Assembly (NCBI GenBank): GCA_020435335.1
Contig: JAGQZT010000119.1
Coordinates: 1-36,567, forward strand
Direction: 5' to 3'
Source: Flavobacteriales bacterium
Lineage (GTDB): Bacteria; Bacteroidota; Bacteroidia; Flavobacteriales_E; Vicingaceae
DNA length: 36,567 nt
Positions within the stretch are counted from its first letter, which is position 1, and every line of letters starts with the position of its first letter. The position numbers were made by a program, and so were the translations under genes. The notes beneath the pieces are model-generated. The model ran no database searches. It had not been told where the DNA came from and worked only from the letters and a program-made list of their open reading frames with translations. Shown here in pieces: positions 25,721-34,486 of this stretch.

Positions 25721-26851
25721 ATGGGTTATGATTTCGAAGATATCCGGTCGTATAACGATGATGAATACCAACAGAAAATTGGAGATTTGATCGCGGTAGA
25801 GCCGTTGATGAATGCCATTCAAAGCTACTTTCCTGAATTAACTGTCGATCAGATCGAATCAAAATTACGATCGTTTCAAACCTGTACCGAATTTCAGGCT
25901 GATCTTTCGTGTGGCATTGTGCAACGCATCATTGATACGACGATGGAATCATTTGATTGGGATGGTGTGGTTAAGCTCGACCGGAATAAACAGTATTTGC
26001 TGATCTCCAATCACCGTGATATTATCCTGGATTCGGCATTGATCAATTATTGTCTGAATGGCCGTAATTACGACTTCAGTGAGATTGCCATCGGGAGTAA
26101 CCTGGTGGGGCAACCCTGGGTGAAGAAACTGGTCCGGTTAAACAAAAGTTTTATTGTCAAACGGAATGTTCCGAAAGAGGAAATGCTCGAAGCATCCAAA
26201 ACGTTGTCGGCCTACATTAATTATGCCCTGCACGAAAAACGAAATTCGATCTGGATCGCTCAGCGTGAAGGCCGAGCGAAGGATGGAAACGACAAGACCA
26301 ACCCGGCCTTGTTGAAAATGTTCGGATTGGCGAACGAAGGGGACTTGCTGGATTACCTGATCGGAATGAACATCACGCCGGTTAGTATTTCCTACGAGCT
26401 GGATCCGTGCGATTATTTGAAGGTTCCGGAACTCATTCAAAAAAGCAGGGGTGAAACCTATCAAAAATCACCGGGAGAAGACGATCAGCACATGCTGCTT
26501 GGTTTGCAGGGAAATAAAGGCCGGGTGTTTATCCGGTTTGGTCAGCCGGTTAATGATAAAGTGGAGTATTTACGGACCATCAAGAACCGCAATGAATTGT
26601 TAAAAGCATTTGCCGAAGAAATTGATAAGGAGGTTTATGCTCACTATAAATTATGGCCGACGAATTACATCGCGTACGATCTGTTTACAGCCGGGACAAA
26701 ATATGCGGGACAGTACACGGAAGGCGAAAAGGCCGCTTTTGTTAACTATATGGATCAGCGATTGGCTCAATTGCCTGCTGATGAGCAGAACAAACATTTC
26801 TTCTTGAGCATGTACGCCAATCCGGTGATCAACAAAGAGCAATCAGCTTAA
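25721..26851 (+). CDS. glycerol-phosphate/lysophosphatidate acyltransferase (PlsC/PlsB-like)
   Basis: The 376-residue protein belongs to the glycerolipid acyltransferase superfamily, which acylates (lyso)phosphatidic acid precursors at the inner membrane. The catalytic block is SNHRDIILDSA (H98; D104 follows after five residues, where the classical motif has four). The substrate-binding block is IAQREGRAKDG (E183-G184-R185), in the position of FPEGTR. The N-terminal 85 residues precede the domain, and the C-terminal 100 residues are helical. There is no signal peptide. The variant HX5D spacing appears in Bacteroidota homologues as far as I recall. The stop overlaps that of the convergent TauE/SafE gene (shared TTAA). 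Confidence 0.85.
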   Translation: MGYDFEDIRSYNDDEYQQKIGDLIAVEPLMNAIQSYFPELTVDQIESKLRSFQTCTEFQADLSCGIVQRIIDTTMESFDWDGVVKLDRNKQYLLISNHRDIILDSALINYCLNGRNYDFSEIAIGSNLVGQPWVKKLVRLNKSFIVKRNVPKEEMLEASKTLSAYINYALHEKRNSIWIAQREGRAKDGNDKTNPALLKMFGLANEGDLLDYLIGMNITPVSISYELDPCDYLKVPELIQKSRGETYQKSPGEDDQHMLLGLQGNKGRVFIRFGQPVNDKVEYLRTIKNRNELLKAFAEEIDKEVYAHYKLWPTNYIAYDLFTAGTKYAGQYTEGEKAAFVNYMDQRLAQLPADEQNKHFFLSMYANPVINKEQSA

Positions 26852-27624
26852 ATCCAGCCAAGAATCAGCAGGCCCGATACCAGCACAATGAGTCCGGAAA
26901 CGATATATTGAATGGCGTGGATGGTGACCTTATTCAGTAATTTTTTTCCGAAATAGGCGCCTGTGAAAGCGCAGAGCACGGCAACGGTAATCATGCCCGC
27001 AGCACTTTGAATATCAGTGCTTTGGATTCTTTTGGCGTAGATGGTTAGCCGGCTTATGTCTACCAGGCAGGCGATGGCAATTCCGGTGGCGATAAATTGT
27101 TCTTTGGATAAGCCGCTTTTCAGCAGGAACATGGTGCGTAAGGCGCCCTGATGTCCGGTTAAGCCTCCGAAGAAGCCACTGATGCTGCCCCCCAGGAATA
27201 GCTGTTTGTGTTTGATGGTACTGTTTTTAAAAGACGGAAAAAGCTCGGCTATGGCAAAAAAGAACATCAGTGTACCCACAATCAGTTCAATCAGTTTCAT
27301 CTCACATGGTTTTCCGAACAGGTTAAATTGCAAAATCGTCCGGTTGTGACCGGAAAAAGAGAGCAGGAGCCAGGCTCCCAGAAAAGCAAAAGGAATGGCA
27401 GGCAGTCCGAAACGAAGCAACACGGTTCGGCTGATGTCTTTATAGGTTAAACCAAGTTTAAAGAGGTTGTTCAGGAAGTGAACGATGGCTGTCATGGCAA
27501 TAGCCACGTCGATCGGGAAGAAGAGGATGAAAGCAGGCGTTAGAATGGTTCCGACCCCAAACCCTGAAAAAAAAGTGAGCAGGGACGTGAATAAAGCTAC
27601 CGAACCGACAATCAGGTATTCCAT
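26848..27624 (-). CDS. TauE/SafE (TSUP) family membrane transporter
   Basis: This is a full-length TSUP protein of 258 residues with about eight hydrophobic segments in two halves. The first half opens with FFSGFGVGTILTPAFILFFP (residues about 18-37). The second carries GGSISGFFGGLTGHQGALRTMFLLKSG (about 144-170), the duplicated glycine-rich motif of the family. Members export sulfite, sulfonates or other small anions; the substrate is unknown here. It begins 2 bases after the ybaB stop and is the last gene of a three-gene minus-strand operon. The other TSUP gene in the window (15277) is only half this size. Confidence 0.9.
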   Translation of the reverse strand: MEYLIVGSVALFTSLLTFFSGFGVGTILTPAFILFFPIDVAIAMTAIVHFLNNLFKLGLTYKDISRTVLLRFGLPAIPFAFLGAWLLLSFSGHNRTILQFNLFGKPCEMKLIELIVGTLMFFFAIAELFPSFKNSTIKHKQLFLGGSISGFFGGLTGHQGALRTMFLLKSGLSKEQFIATGIAIACLVDISRLTIYAKRIQSTDIQSAAGMITVAVLCAFTGAYFGKKLLNKVTIHAIQYIVSGLIVLVSGLLILGWI

Positions 27625-27626
27625 GA

Positions 27627-27935
27627 TTAACCCATTCCGGGGAGCATGCCCATGGCTGCGTGACTCATTTCCGATTTTTCAACACGTTCGGCCTGTTCCA
27701 GTGCACGATTGGCTGCAAGAACAATCAGTTCCTCCAATTCTTCTTTGGTGGAGGACGACTTGAATTCCGGGTCGATAGCGATGCTGCTGATCATCCGGTT
27801 GCCATTCGCAACGACTTTAATCTTGCCGTTTTCCGCTTCTCCGATCACGCTGATGTTGTTGAGCTTCTGTTTCACTTCTTCCATCTGCGACTGCATCTTT
27901 TCCATCATTTTCTTGTTGAACATGTTTCCTAACAT
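27627..27935 (-). CDS. ybaB: YbaB/EbfC family nucleoid-associated protein
   Basis: The 102-residue protein is a small DNA-binding dimer of the YbaB/EbfC family, which coats or bends DNA and often sits near dnaX-recR. The family pattern is visible: N-terminal helix MMEKMQSQMEEVKQKLNNI, central beta strands GKIKVVANGNRMISSIAIDPEF, and a C-terminal helix ELEELIVLAANRALEQAE. The tail is Met/Gly-rich (AAMGMLPGMG). Neither dnaX nor recR is adjacent here. It lies between the 56-residue membrane protein and the TSUP gene, 2 bases from each. Confidence 0.94.
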   Translation of the reverse strand: MLGNMFNKKMMEKMQSQMEEVKQKLNNISVIGEAENGKIKVVANGNRMISSIAIDPEFKSSSTKEELEELIVLAANRALEQAERVEKSEMSHAAMGMLPGMG

Positions 27936-27937
27936 AA

Positions 27938-28108
27938 TTAACGGTATTTTTTATTAACAATAAACATCGTTGCCAGCCAGGCAATCAAACAAAATGCACT
28001 GGTGTATTTCATGATTGGCGAATCTTTTCCGAAAATGAAAAACATGATCCCCAGTATTACAAGTAAAATGGCAATAACAACCACTTTTATTTTATCTCTT
28101 TTCAGCAT
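27938..28108 (-). CDS. 56-residue two-helix membrane protein
   Basis: A short frame runs from the ATG at 28108 to the TAA at 27938-27940. It encodes a Lys/Arg-rich N-terminus (MLKRDKIK), a hydrophobic helix (residues 9-27), a short polar loop with GKDS, a second hydrophobic helix (about 37-50) and a basic end (VNKKYR). This is a normal topology for a small inner-membrane protein. The stop is 2 bases from the ybaB ATG, so it is very likely the first gene of this operon. I know no family for it. Coding support is the clean hydrophobic pattern with basic ends and the tight spacing. Confidence 0.7.
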   Translation of the reverse strand: MLKRDKIKVVVIAILLVILGIMFFIFGKDSPIMKYTSAFCLIAWLATMFIVNKKYR

Positions 28109-28229
28109 GGCATATTTTGTGCGGTGAAATTAAGGATAATGGTGATAATTAATGGATTTTTTTATTGCTTTTCGTTTTAATAAAGCCGAACTTTGTCTAT
28201 ATAATCGCCATGCTCATCGAATTAATGGT

Positions 28230-28237
28230 TAAATTTG
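28230..28237 (+). promoter_or_regulatory. -7 promoter element of the TPR-caspase gene
   Basis: TAAATTTG matches TAnnTTTG, 40 bases ahead of the ATG at 28278. Confidence 0.45.
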
Positions 28238-28277
28238 GTGACCGATTGAAAATGAATCAATTAAATACACATTTGTC

Positions 28278-30617
28278 ATGAAAAAATTATACACCCTACT
28301 GGCATTACTTATATTTTCCGGAAGTGCTTTTTCACAAGCTTACTTTAAGTACTACAACGATGGTAAAAAACTGTATGAAGATAAAAAATACGATGAAGCC
28401 ATCGTAGAGTTTGACCGGACGATCGAGAATAAACCGGATCACCATGAGGCCTGGAACATGAAAGGACTTTGTTTTGAGGCTAAAGGGGAACTGGAAAATG
28501 CCATTGAGCCTTTGAAGAAAGCTACGGAGTTCAAGGAAAAGGAGGGTACTTACCATGCGGATCTGGGTAGGGTCTACTATAACCTGAAAAAGTATACCGA
28601 GGCCGTTGTTGCTCTTGGAAATGCCATCGACCGGGATAAAAAACTCATGGATGCCTATGAACAAAAGGTATATGCACACATTGCATTGAATCAGTATCCT
28701 GCCGCGGTAGAAACGGCAAAACTGGCTACGGATAAAGAAAAAACGGGAAGAACCTATTACAACCTCGGTGTAGCTCAGGACAGCCTTATGAAGTTTGAAG
28801 ATGCCGCCTACAGTTTTGGCCGGGCGAAGTTCTATGAAGGGAACCACGTCGGAGCTTACATCGGACTGGCTTATTCCTATGCGCAACTCGGACAAATTGA
28901 TAAGGCCATTGAAGCAGCCGATAAAGCGGTATCACTGGATGGAAAAAGCATCAAGGCTTACCTCGTACGCGCTGCCATCTACTCTTCCCAAAGCAATTCA
29001 CAAAAGGCGATCGACGATGTTTCCAAGGTGATTACCCTCGATCCGGAAAACGTGAATTACTACAACAAAAGAGCAAACATGTATAAGGGACTCAACCAGT
29101 ATCAGAATGCTATCGGAGATTATTCCAAAGCCGTTAATCTGGATAAAGAGAATTACCTGGCTTATTACGAGAGAGGACAGCTTTACGAAGCCGTGAATGA
29201 CGTGAAACTGGCAACCAAAGATTACGAAAAGATCATTGCGTTAAATCCGACAGACGACGGAGCCGCTAAAATTGTGGAAGCGACAAAAAAACGTGTCTAC
29301 GAGATCAACAAAGAATCAAATAATCCGGAAATTGAAATGATCGATCCGGTATCTCCCAAACCGGGATTGATTGCGGTACCGAAAGGGACATTGCTCTATA
29401 CGGTGAAAGGACGGATCAAGGATCAAAGCCGCATCGAATTCATTAAGGTAAACGGCAAAGATGCGATTTACAACAAAGATTCCCTCAATCCGAAATTTGA
29501 ATTGGAAATGAACCTGGCAGCTGCCAACGAACTAACCATCACGGCTTTCGACGTGTATCAAAATACGGAAACCTGGACATTCTCCAAAAAAGAAACGGAA
29601 ACCGATGCTCCGGTCGTGAAACTCGTTGCTCCTTATGCTTCGGATGACGGAACCATCTACCTGGATGCGGACGACCCGACCTTGTATGTGGAAGGAATCA
29701 TGCAGGATGAAAGTCTGATCAAAAGCATTATGGTGGAAGGCGCTACGGCCAGCTTCATGCTTCAGGAAAATAATCCTAAATTTTCAGCTACCATCAACAT
29801 CCAGAATAAAGACGGATTTACCGTTATCGCAGAAGACGAGTACGGAAATAAAGTGGAAAAGAAATTTATGTTGAACCGCGAGAACATCGAATTGCTGGCA
29901 GATAATCCGATGGGTAAAACCTGGGTGGTTTTCATTGAAAATGCCAACTACAAGACATTTGCCAGTCTGGATGGCCCGACTAAAGATGTAACCATGATGA
30001 AATCAGCATTCGCAAAATACAAAGTGCACAACATTGTTCACAAGAAAGACATGACCAAAGCCCAATTGGAAAAATTCTTCTCTATTGAGCTGCGCGACCT
30101 GGTTCGAAGTAACCGTGTAAACTCCCTGTTGGTTTGGTATGCCGGACACGGCAAGTACATCAATGAAACAGGATATTGGGTTCCGGTAGACGCTAAACGG
30201 GATGATGAATTTACGTATTTCAACATCAATAACCTGAAAGCCGGTATGCAGTCCTACTCCAAAGACATCACCCATACGCTGGTCGTAACCGATGCCTGTG
30301 AGTCCGGACCGTCATTCTATCAGGCCATGAGAGCTACCAACGAGGTAAAAAGCTGTAACGACTGGCAGGCTACCAAATTTAAATCGTCACAGGTGTTCTC
30401 TTCGGCAGGTTATGAACTGGCAACCGACAACTCCCAATTCACCAAAACTTTTGCAAATACGTTAACCAGTAACCCGAATGCCTGTATTCCGATAGAAACC
30501 GTGGTAACCAAGGTGAGCTCGGCAGTTGCTAAAAGCGGAGCCACACAAAAACCGAAATTTGGTAAGATTGTCGGACTGGAAGATGAGAACGGAACGTTCT
30601 TCTTCATTAAAAAATAA
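28278..30617 (+). CDS. secreted TPR protein with C-terminal caspase-like (C14) protease domain
   Basis: The 779-residue protein has a Sec signal peptide (residues 1-20, ending SAFSQ). About nine TPR repeats follow (residues 24-335, e.g. KKYDEAIVEFDRTI, DVKLATKDYEKIIALNP). A middle region (about 345-555) contains Ig-like repeats with DESLIKSIMVEG-type strands. The C-terminal domain (about 558-779) is caspase-like. It opens with KTWVVFIENANYKTFASLDGP and holds the catalytic His624 in WYAGHGK and Cys674 in DACESG. The dyad is intact, so protease activity is plausible. Substrate and activation are unknown. It is followed after 15 bases by the propeller-SpoIIE gene and probably shares its transcript. 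The TPR array is a likely docking surface. Confidence 0.9.
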   Translation: MKKLYTLLALLIFSGSAFSQAYFKYYNDGKKLYEDKKYDEAIVEFDRTIENKPDHHEAWNMKGLCFEAKGELENAIEPLKKATEFKEKEGTYHADLGRVYYNLKKYTEAVVALGNAIDRDKKLMDAYEQKVYAHIALNQYPAAVETAKLATDKEKTGRTYYNLGVAQDSLMKFEDAAYSFGRAKFYEGNHVGAYIGLAYSYAQLGQIDKAIEAADKAVSLDGKSIKAYLVRAAIYSSQSNSQKAIDDVSKVITLDPENVNYYNKRANMYKGLNQYQNAIGDYSKAVNLDKENYLAYYERGQLYEAVNDVKLATKDYEKIIALNPTDDGAAKIVEATKKRVYEINKESNNPEIEMIDPVSPKPGLIAVPKGTLLYTVKGRIKDQSRIEFIKVNGKDAIYNKDSLNPKFELEMNLAAANELTITAFDVYQNTETWTFSKKETETDAPVVKLVAPYASDDGTIYLDADDPTLYVEGIMQDESLIKSIMVEGATASFMLQENNPKFSATINIQNKDGFTVIAEDEYGNKVEKKFMLNRENIELLADNPMGKTWVVFIENANYKTFASLDGPTKDVTMMKSAFAKYKVHNIVHKKDMTKAQLEKFFSIELRDLVRSNRVNSLLVWYAGHGKYINETGYWVPVDAKRDDEFTYFNINNLKAGMQSYSKDITHTLVVTDACESGPSFYQAMRATNEVKSCNDWQATKFKSSQVFSSAGYELATDNSQFTKTFANTLTSNPNACIPIETVVTKVSSAVAKSGATQKPKFGKIVGLEDENGTFFFIKK

Positions 30618-30632
30618 GGAACAGAACCGTTT

Positions 30633-33600
30633 ATGAAAAAACTGATTCAGAAAATAACCGGTAAGATACTTCTCTTATCGGTTTTTTTATGGGTAAGTTT
30701 TGGGCTTCAGGCTCAGACCTACCACCTCGATAATTACAGTGTTAAGGAAGGACTGGCTCAAAGTAGTGTGTATACTGTCGCTCAGGACGAAAAAGGATAT
30801 TTGTGGCTGGGTACGGCAAGCGGTGTTTCCCTCTTCAACGGGAAGGAGTTTGTAAACTATTCTACGGAAGATGGTCTGGCAGACGGCGCTGTGAAGGTTA
30901 TTCATATCGATACCGCCGGTACGATCTGGCTGGGGCATGTAGACGGAGGGATTTCCCGGGTGCGTGGCTCGTCTATCGATGTTGTGCTTAGCATGAGCGC
31001 AGACATTACATCGTTTCAGGAAGATCGCGAAGGGAATCTCTGGGTGAGTTCCTTCGGAGAAGGTGTAATTAAGATCAGGAACCCATACAGCGGACAAAAA
31101 GACTCGCTTCAATTTAAACAATATAAAGGCCAGGAAGGGTTGAGTGATGTTGTCTTTCAGGCAATTACCCTGGAAAACGGGAATACCTACTTTGTAACCG
31201 ATGTGGGGGTGAAGAATTACAATTATCAGAAAAATACATTTGATTTTTACCGGGTACCGAACATGCCTACTTATTTTCAGATCACCTACATGATGGAGTC
31301 TGCCAATGGTGATCAATGGTTCGGATCATATAACGGCGGGCTGTATCATTATCAGAAAGGAACAGCCGGACTGAAAATTTACGACATGCGTGATGGGTTG
31401 GCCTCCAACTGGGTCAGTACCCTCGCCCAGGATTCCAAAGGAGATGTCTGGGTAGGAACCTGGGGTGGTGGCGTATCCCGGATCAGTAAAGGTAAAGTGT
31501 TAACGATCAATAAGGAAAGCGGGTTAAAGGATAACCACATCCGCTGCATCCTCGAAGACCGCGAAGGGAATCTTTTGCTTGGAACGAAGGAAACCGGATT
31601 GCTGGTGTATAAAGGTAGTCAGTTCGTCTCCTATGGCGTGGCCAACGGCCTGGTGAATGAACAGGTATGGGCAATTTATAAGGATAAAGCAGGCAAGGAG
31701 TGGATCGGTACCAATGAGGGAATTTCCGTGTTTCAGGACGGGAAATGGATTCGCAACTACCAGGAGCCTCAAGGCATGCCTTATCAGCAGGTTCGCTTCA
31801 TCAAGGCCGATAAGCACGGGAAAATCTGGATCGGAACCTGGGGTGGTGGGGTGATGGAGTATAATCCGTCCAGCAACCGCTTCGAGATGAATTACCGGGT
31901 AAATTCATTTATGAGTCAATTGCTCATTACGGCAATGAGTATAGATCAGGATAATAATTTATGGGTTGGGACCACGGATGGACTGGTTTACTATGAGATC
32001 GATAATCAGGTAACGGACCGGCTCACGCAATCGCATGGGTTGGGAGGAAATGAGATTACAACGGTCTTTACCGATAGCAAAAATACGGTTTGGGTTGGCT
32101 CCCGGGGAAAAGGAGTAGCCAGAATCAAGGGTGCCAACATAGAAAAAGTGGAGTTGCACCAGAAAATCACTCCTACGGCCATTATCGAAGATCAGGATGG
32201 TAACCTCTGGATCGGTACGGAAGGGAAAGGGGTGCTGGTCTATAACGGCGACACGGTTATCCGGAGTTATGGAGTAGCGAACGGGCTGTTATCCGATTAC
32301 ATCTCCCTGATGAATATGGATGAGGAAGGGAATGTTTGGATAGGTACGAATAAGGGACTGAATAAATATGATAAGAAACAGGATAAGTTCTATTCGTTTT
32401 CCGAAAAAATGGGATATGTGGGAATCGAATCCAAACCCAATGCCACTTATCGCGATGAGGAGGGAAACCTTTGGTTCGGAACCATCAAAGGTGCCGTGAA
32501 ATTCAATAAGTCGGAGGAGAAAATCAACCACCTGGAGCCGCTTACCCGAATTACCGGGTTTTCCGTTAACCTTGAGAACCGGGATATGGTCTCAGGTCTG
32601 GAATTGAGCTACAAGGAAAAATCCATCGTATTTAACTACTCCAGTATCTGCTTAACCAATCCCGAAGAAGTTTATTTTAAGGTGATGTTAGAAGGGCTGG
32701 AAGAAGATTGGCGTCCGGTGACCAAGCAGACCTACGTAACCTATTCGCCACTGCCGCCCGGGAAATACACGTTCAAGGTGCTGGCAAGCAACAACAACGG
32801 AATCTGGAACAAAGAACCGGTAACGTATAGTTTCGAGATCATCCCGCCATTGTGGCAGCGAACCTGGTTTATCATCACCTCCGTGTTGGTGTTGATGGTG
32901 CTGATAGTTGTGCTGATTAAGTTGAGGGAGAGGAATTTACAACGGGAAAAACGCATCCTGGAAGAGAAAGTTGCCGAACGTACCGAAGAGGTGGTTAAGC
33001 AAAGTAAGGAACTCGAACGTAAGAATAAAGATATCATTGACAGTATCACGTATGCTAAAAGGATTCAGGATGCCATTTTGCCGTCGGACGAGCGTTTTAC
33101 CAAGGAGCTGAGCCAGACCTTTATCCTGTTTAACCCGAAAGATATTGTAAGTGGTGATTTTTATTGGCTGGCTACCCGCGGAGATACGACCTTGTTCGCA
33201 GCGGTGGATTGTACCGGGCATGGTGTTCCGGGGGCTTTCATGAGTATTGTCGGCCATAACCTGCTGGATAAGATTGTGGGAGAGTACGGTATGGTGGAGC
33301 CGGCCAGTATTCTGAATGAGCTAAATAAAGGAGTTGCCAATACCCTGAAAAAAGAAACCCGTCAGGATGATATCCGGGACGGGATGGACATCGCATTGTG
33401 TGCTTTCGATAAGAAAAAGAAAGTGTTGGAGTATGCAGGGGCTTACAATCCGTTGTATATAGTGACCCGTCACGAGCTGAAAACAGACCTGGATATTGAG
33501 CCTTCCGCAGAAGAAAACGGATTAAAACTGTACGAGGTGAAAGCCAACCGGTTCCCGATCGGAAATTATGGTGAAGAACAGAAAGAATTTACCAACCACA

Positions 33601-33833
33601 GCATCCAGTTGAATGAAGGCGATACGGTTTATTTGTTCTCGGACGGATATGCCGATCAGTTCGGTGGAGAGAACGGTAAGAAATTCAGGTACAAGCGATT
33701 CAAAGAGTTTTTGTTGTCGATCAATCAGTTGCCCATGGATCAGCAAAAAGACCGTTTACAGGAAGAATTTAAAGACTGGATGGGGAACTACGAACAAATT
33801 GATGATGTGATTGTAATCGGAAGCAAATTATAA
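30633..33833 (+). CDS. two-component-type propeller sensor with SpoIIE (PP2C) phosphatase output
   Basis: The 1066-residue protein is a membrane sensor. After a signal peptide/anchor (residues 11-28), about 13 propeller strands of the GNLWVGT type (e.g. GYLWLGT, GDVWVGT, GNLWIGT) run to about residue 635. A Y_Y_Y domain follows, then a membrane helix at about 744-766 and a coiled-coil (EEKVAERTEEVVKQSKELERKNKD). The cytoplasmic SpoIIE-type PP2C domain (about 825-1066) holds VSGDFYW (near 838), VDCTGHGVPGAF (near 859), FSDGYADQFGG (near 1002) and DDVIVIG (near 1057), which contain the metal-binding aspartates. It has no histidine kinase or receiver domain. Its likely substrate is a phosphorylated STAS protein; none is adjacent. 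The upstream caspase gene is 15 bases away. Confidence 0.93.
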   Translation: MKKLIQKITGKILLLSVFLWVSFGLQAQTYHLDNYSVKEGLAQSSVYTVAQDEKGYLWLGTASGVSLFNGKEFVNYSTEDGLADGAVKVIHIDTAGTIWLGHVDGGISRVRGSSIDVVLSMSADITSFQEDREGNLWVSSFGEGVIKIRNPYSGQKDSLQFKQYKGQEGLSDVVFQAITLENGNTYFVTDVGVKNYNYQKNTFDFYRVPNMPTYFQITYMMESANGDQWFGSYNGGLYHYQKGTAGLKIYDMRDGLASNWVSTLAQDSKGDVWVGTWGGGVSRISKGKVLTINKESGLKDNHIRCILEDREGNLLLGTKETGLLVYKGSQFVSYGVANGLVNEQVWAIYKDKAGKEWIGTNEGISVFQDGKWIRNYQEPQGMPYQQVRFIKADKHGKIWIGTWGGGVMEYNPSSNRFEMNYRVNSFMSQLLITAMSIDQDNNLWVGTTDGLVYYEIDNQVTDRLTQSHGLGGNEITTVFTDSKNTVWVGSRGKGVARIKGANIEKVELHQKITPTAIIEDQDGNLWIGTEGKGVLVYNGDTVIRSYGVANGLLSDYISLMNMDEEGNVWIGTNKGLNKYDKKQDKFYSFSEKMGYVGIESKPNATYRDEEGNLWFGTIKGAVKFNKSEEKINHLEPLTRITGFSVNLENRDMVSGLELSYKEKSIVFNYSSICLTNPEEVYFKVMLEGLEEDWRPVTKQTYVTYSPLPPGKYTFKVLASNNNGIWNKEPVTYSFEIIPPLWQRTWFIITSVLVLMVLIVVLIKLRERNLQREKRILEEKVAERTEEVVKQSKELERKNKDIIDSITYAKRIQDAILPSDERFTKELSQTFILFNPKDIVSGDFYWLATRGDTTLFAAVDCTGHGVPGAFMSIVGHNLLDKIVGEYGMVEPASILNELNKGVANTLKKETRQDDIRDGMDIALCAFDKKKKVLEYAGAYNPLYIVTRHELKTDLDIEPSAEENGLKLYEVKANRFPIGNYGEEQKEFTNHSIQLNEGDTVYLFSDGYADQFGGENGKKFRYKRFKEFLLSINQLPMDQQKDRLQEEFKDWMGNYEQIDDVIVIGSKL

Positions 33834-33841
33834 TACTTTTG
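33811..33841 (+). promoter_or_regulatory. promoter of the QueD/PTPS gene
   Basis: TTG (33811-33813) is followed after 20 bases by TACTTTTG (33834-33841), fitting the Bacteroidota TTG-N17-23-TAnnTTTG pattern. The -7 box begins right after the stop of the sensor gene. Confidence 0.65.
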
Positions 33842-33855
33842 CACTTTATTGAACG

Positions 33856-34299
33856 ATGGCTACTTTAAGGATCACGAAGGAATTTAAGTTTGAAATGGCT
33901 CATGCGCTGCTTGGGCATAACGGCCCATGTAAAAATATCCACGGTCACTCCTACCAGTTAAAGGTTACTGTAAAAGGGAACGTGAAGCATGGTACCGATG
34001 ATCCGGACGAGGGTATGGTGGTCGACTTTACCATCATCAAGAACATAGTCGATCGTCTGATCGTACAGGAATATGATCATTCACTGGTTTTGTGGGATAA
34101 GATGAAGCTGGATCCGGCTCAGTTCGATTTCATGAATAAACTGATTCTGGTGCCTTTTCAGCCCACCTGTGAGAACCTCCTGGTGTATTATGCCGAACTG
34201 ATCCGTAAGGAATTACCGGCAAATCTGGATTTGACTTACCTCTTCCTGCGAGAGACTCCCAATTCTTACGCAGAGTGGTATGCTTCAGACAATGGCTAG
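33856..34299 (+). CDS. queD: 6-carboxytetrahydropterin synthase / PTPS family (QueD)
   Basis: The 147-residue protein is a 6-pyruvoyl-tetrahydropterin synthase homologue that converts 7,8-dihydroneopterin triphosphate. Zinc ligands H16, H29 and H31 (EMAHALLGH and IHGHSY) and the catalytic Cys25 (GPCKN) are present. The partner residues are D74/H75 (YDHSLV) and E106 (PTCENLL). In most bacteria this enzyme makes the queuosine precursor, but the family also makes pterin cofactor for aromatic amino acid hydroxylases. The tyrosine-degradation genes that follow make the second role possible; the phenylalanine hydroxylase gene is not in the window. The gene has its own promoter, so it is not simply the last gene of the sensor operon. 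Confidence 0.92.
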   Translation: MATLRITKEFKFEMAHALLGHNGPCKNIHGHSYQLKVTVKGNVKHGTDDPDEGMVVDFTIIKNIVDRLIVQEYDHSLVLWDKMKLDPAQFDFMNKLILVPFQPTCENLLVYYAELIRKELPANLDLTYLFLRETPNSYAEWYASDNG

Positions 34300-34433
34300 T
34301 CTGATTCTTTGCTGACATATATCATTTTTTTTCCAGATTTCTATTTTGTAACTTTACAACACGATGGAAAAATGTGTCGTACAACAAAAGATCAGGGTTA
34401 AAAAAGAACTCAAGCGCAATCCGGAGTGATGCA

Positions 34434-34458
34434 GGGTTTACTTTCTCTATGTAAATCC
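34434..34458 (+). promoter_or_regulatory. hairpin in the leader of the tyrosine-degradation operon
   Basis: GGGTTTAC and GTAAATCC form an 8-bp stem with one G-U pair and a 9-base loop, 28 bases upstream of the homogentisate dioxygenase start. A promoter-like TAACTTTA at 34349-34356 would start a leader of about 125 bases. The rest of the 187-base gap shows no gene I can support. Confidence 0.3.
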
Positions 34459-34486
34459 AATCAATATTCATTTAATTAATTATAAT

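Noticed and set aside
34364..34429. 21-codon frame upstream of homogentisate dioxygenase
   Set aside because: Too short, no family, and not enriched in Phe or Tyr codons as an attenuator peptide would be. Kept only as part of a leader idea.
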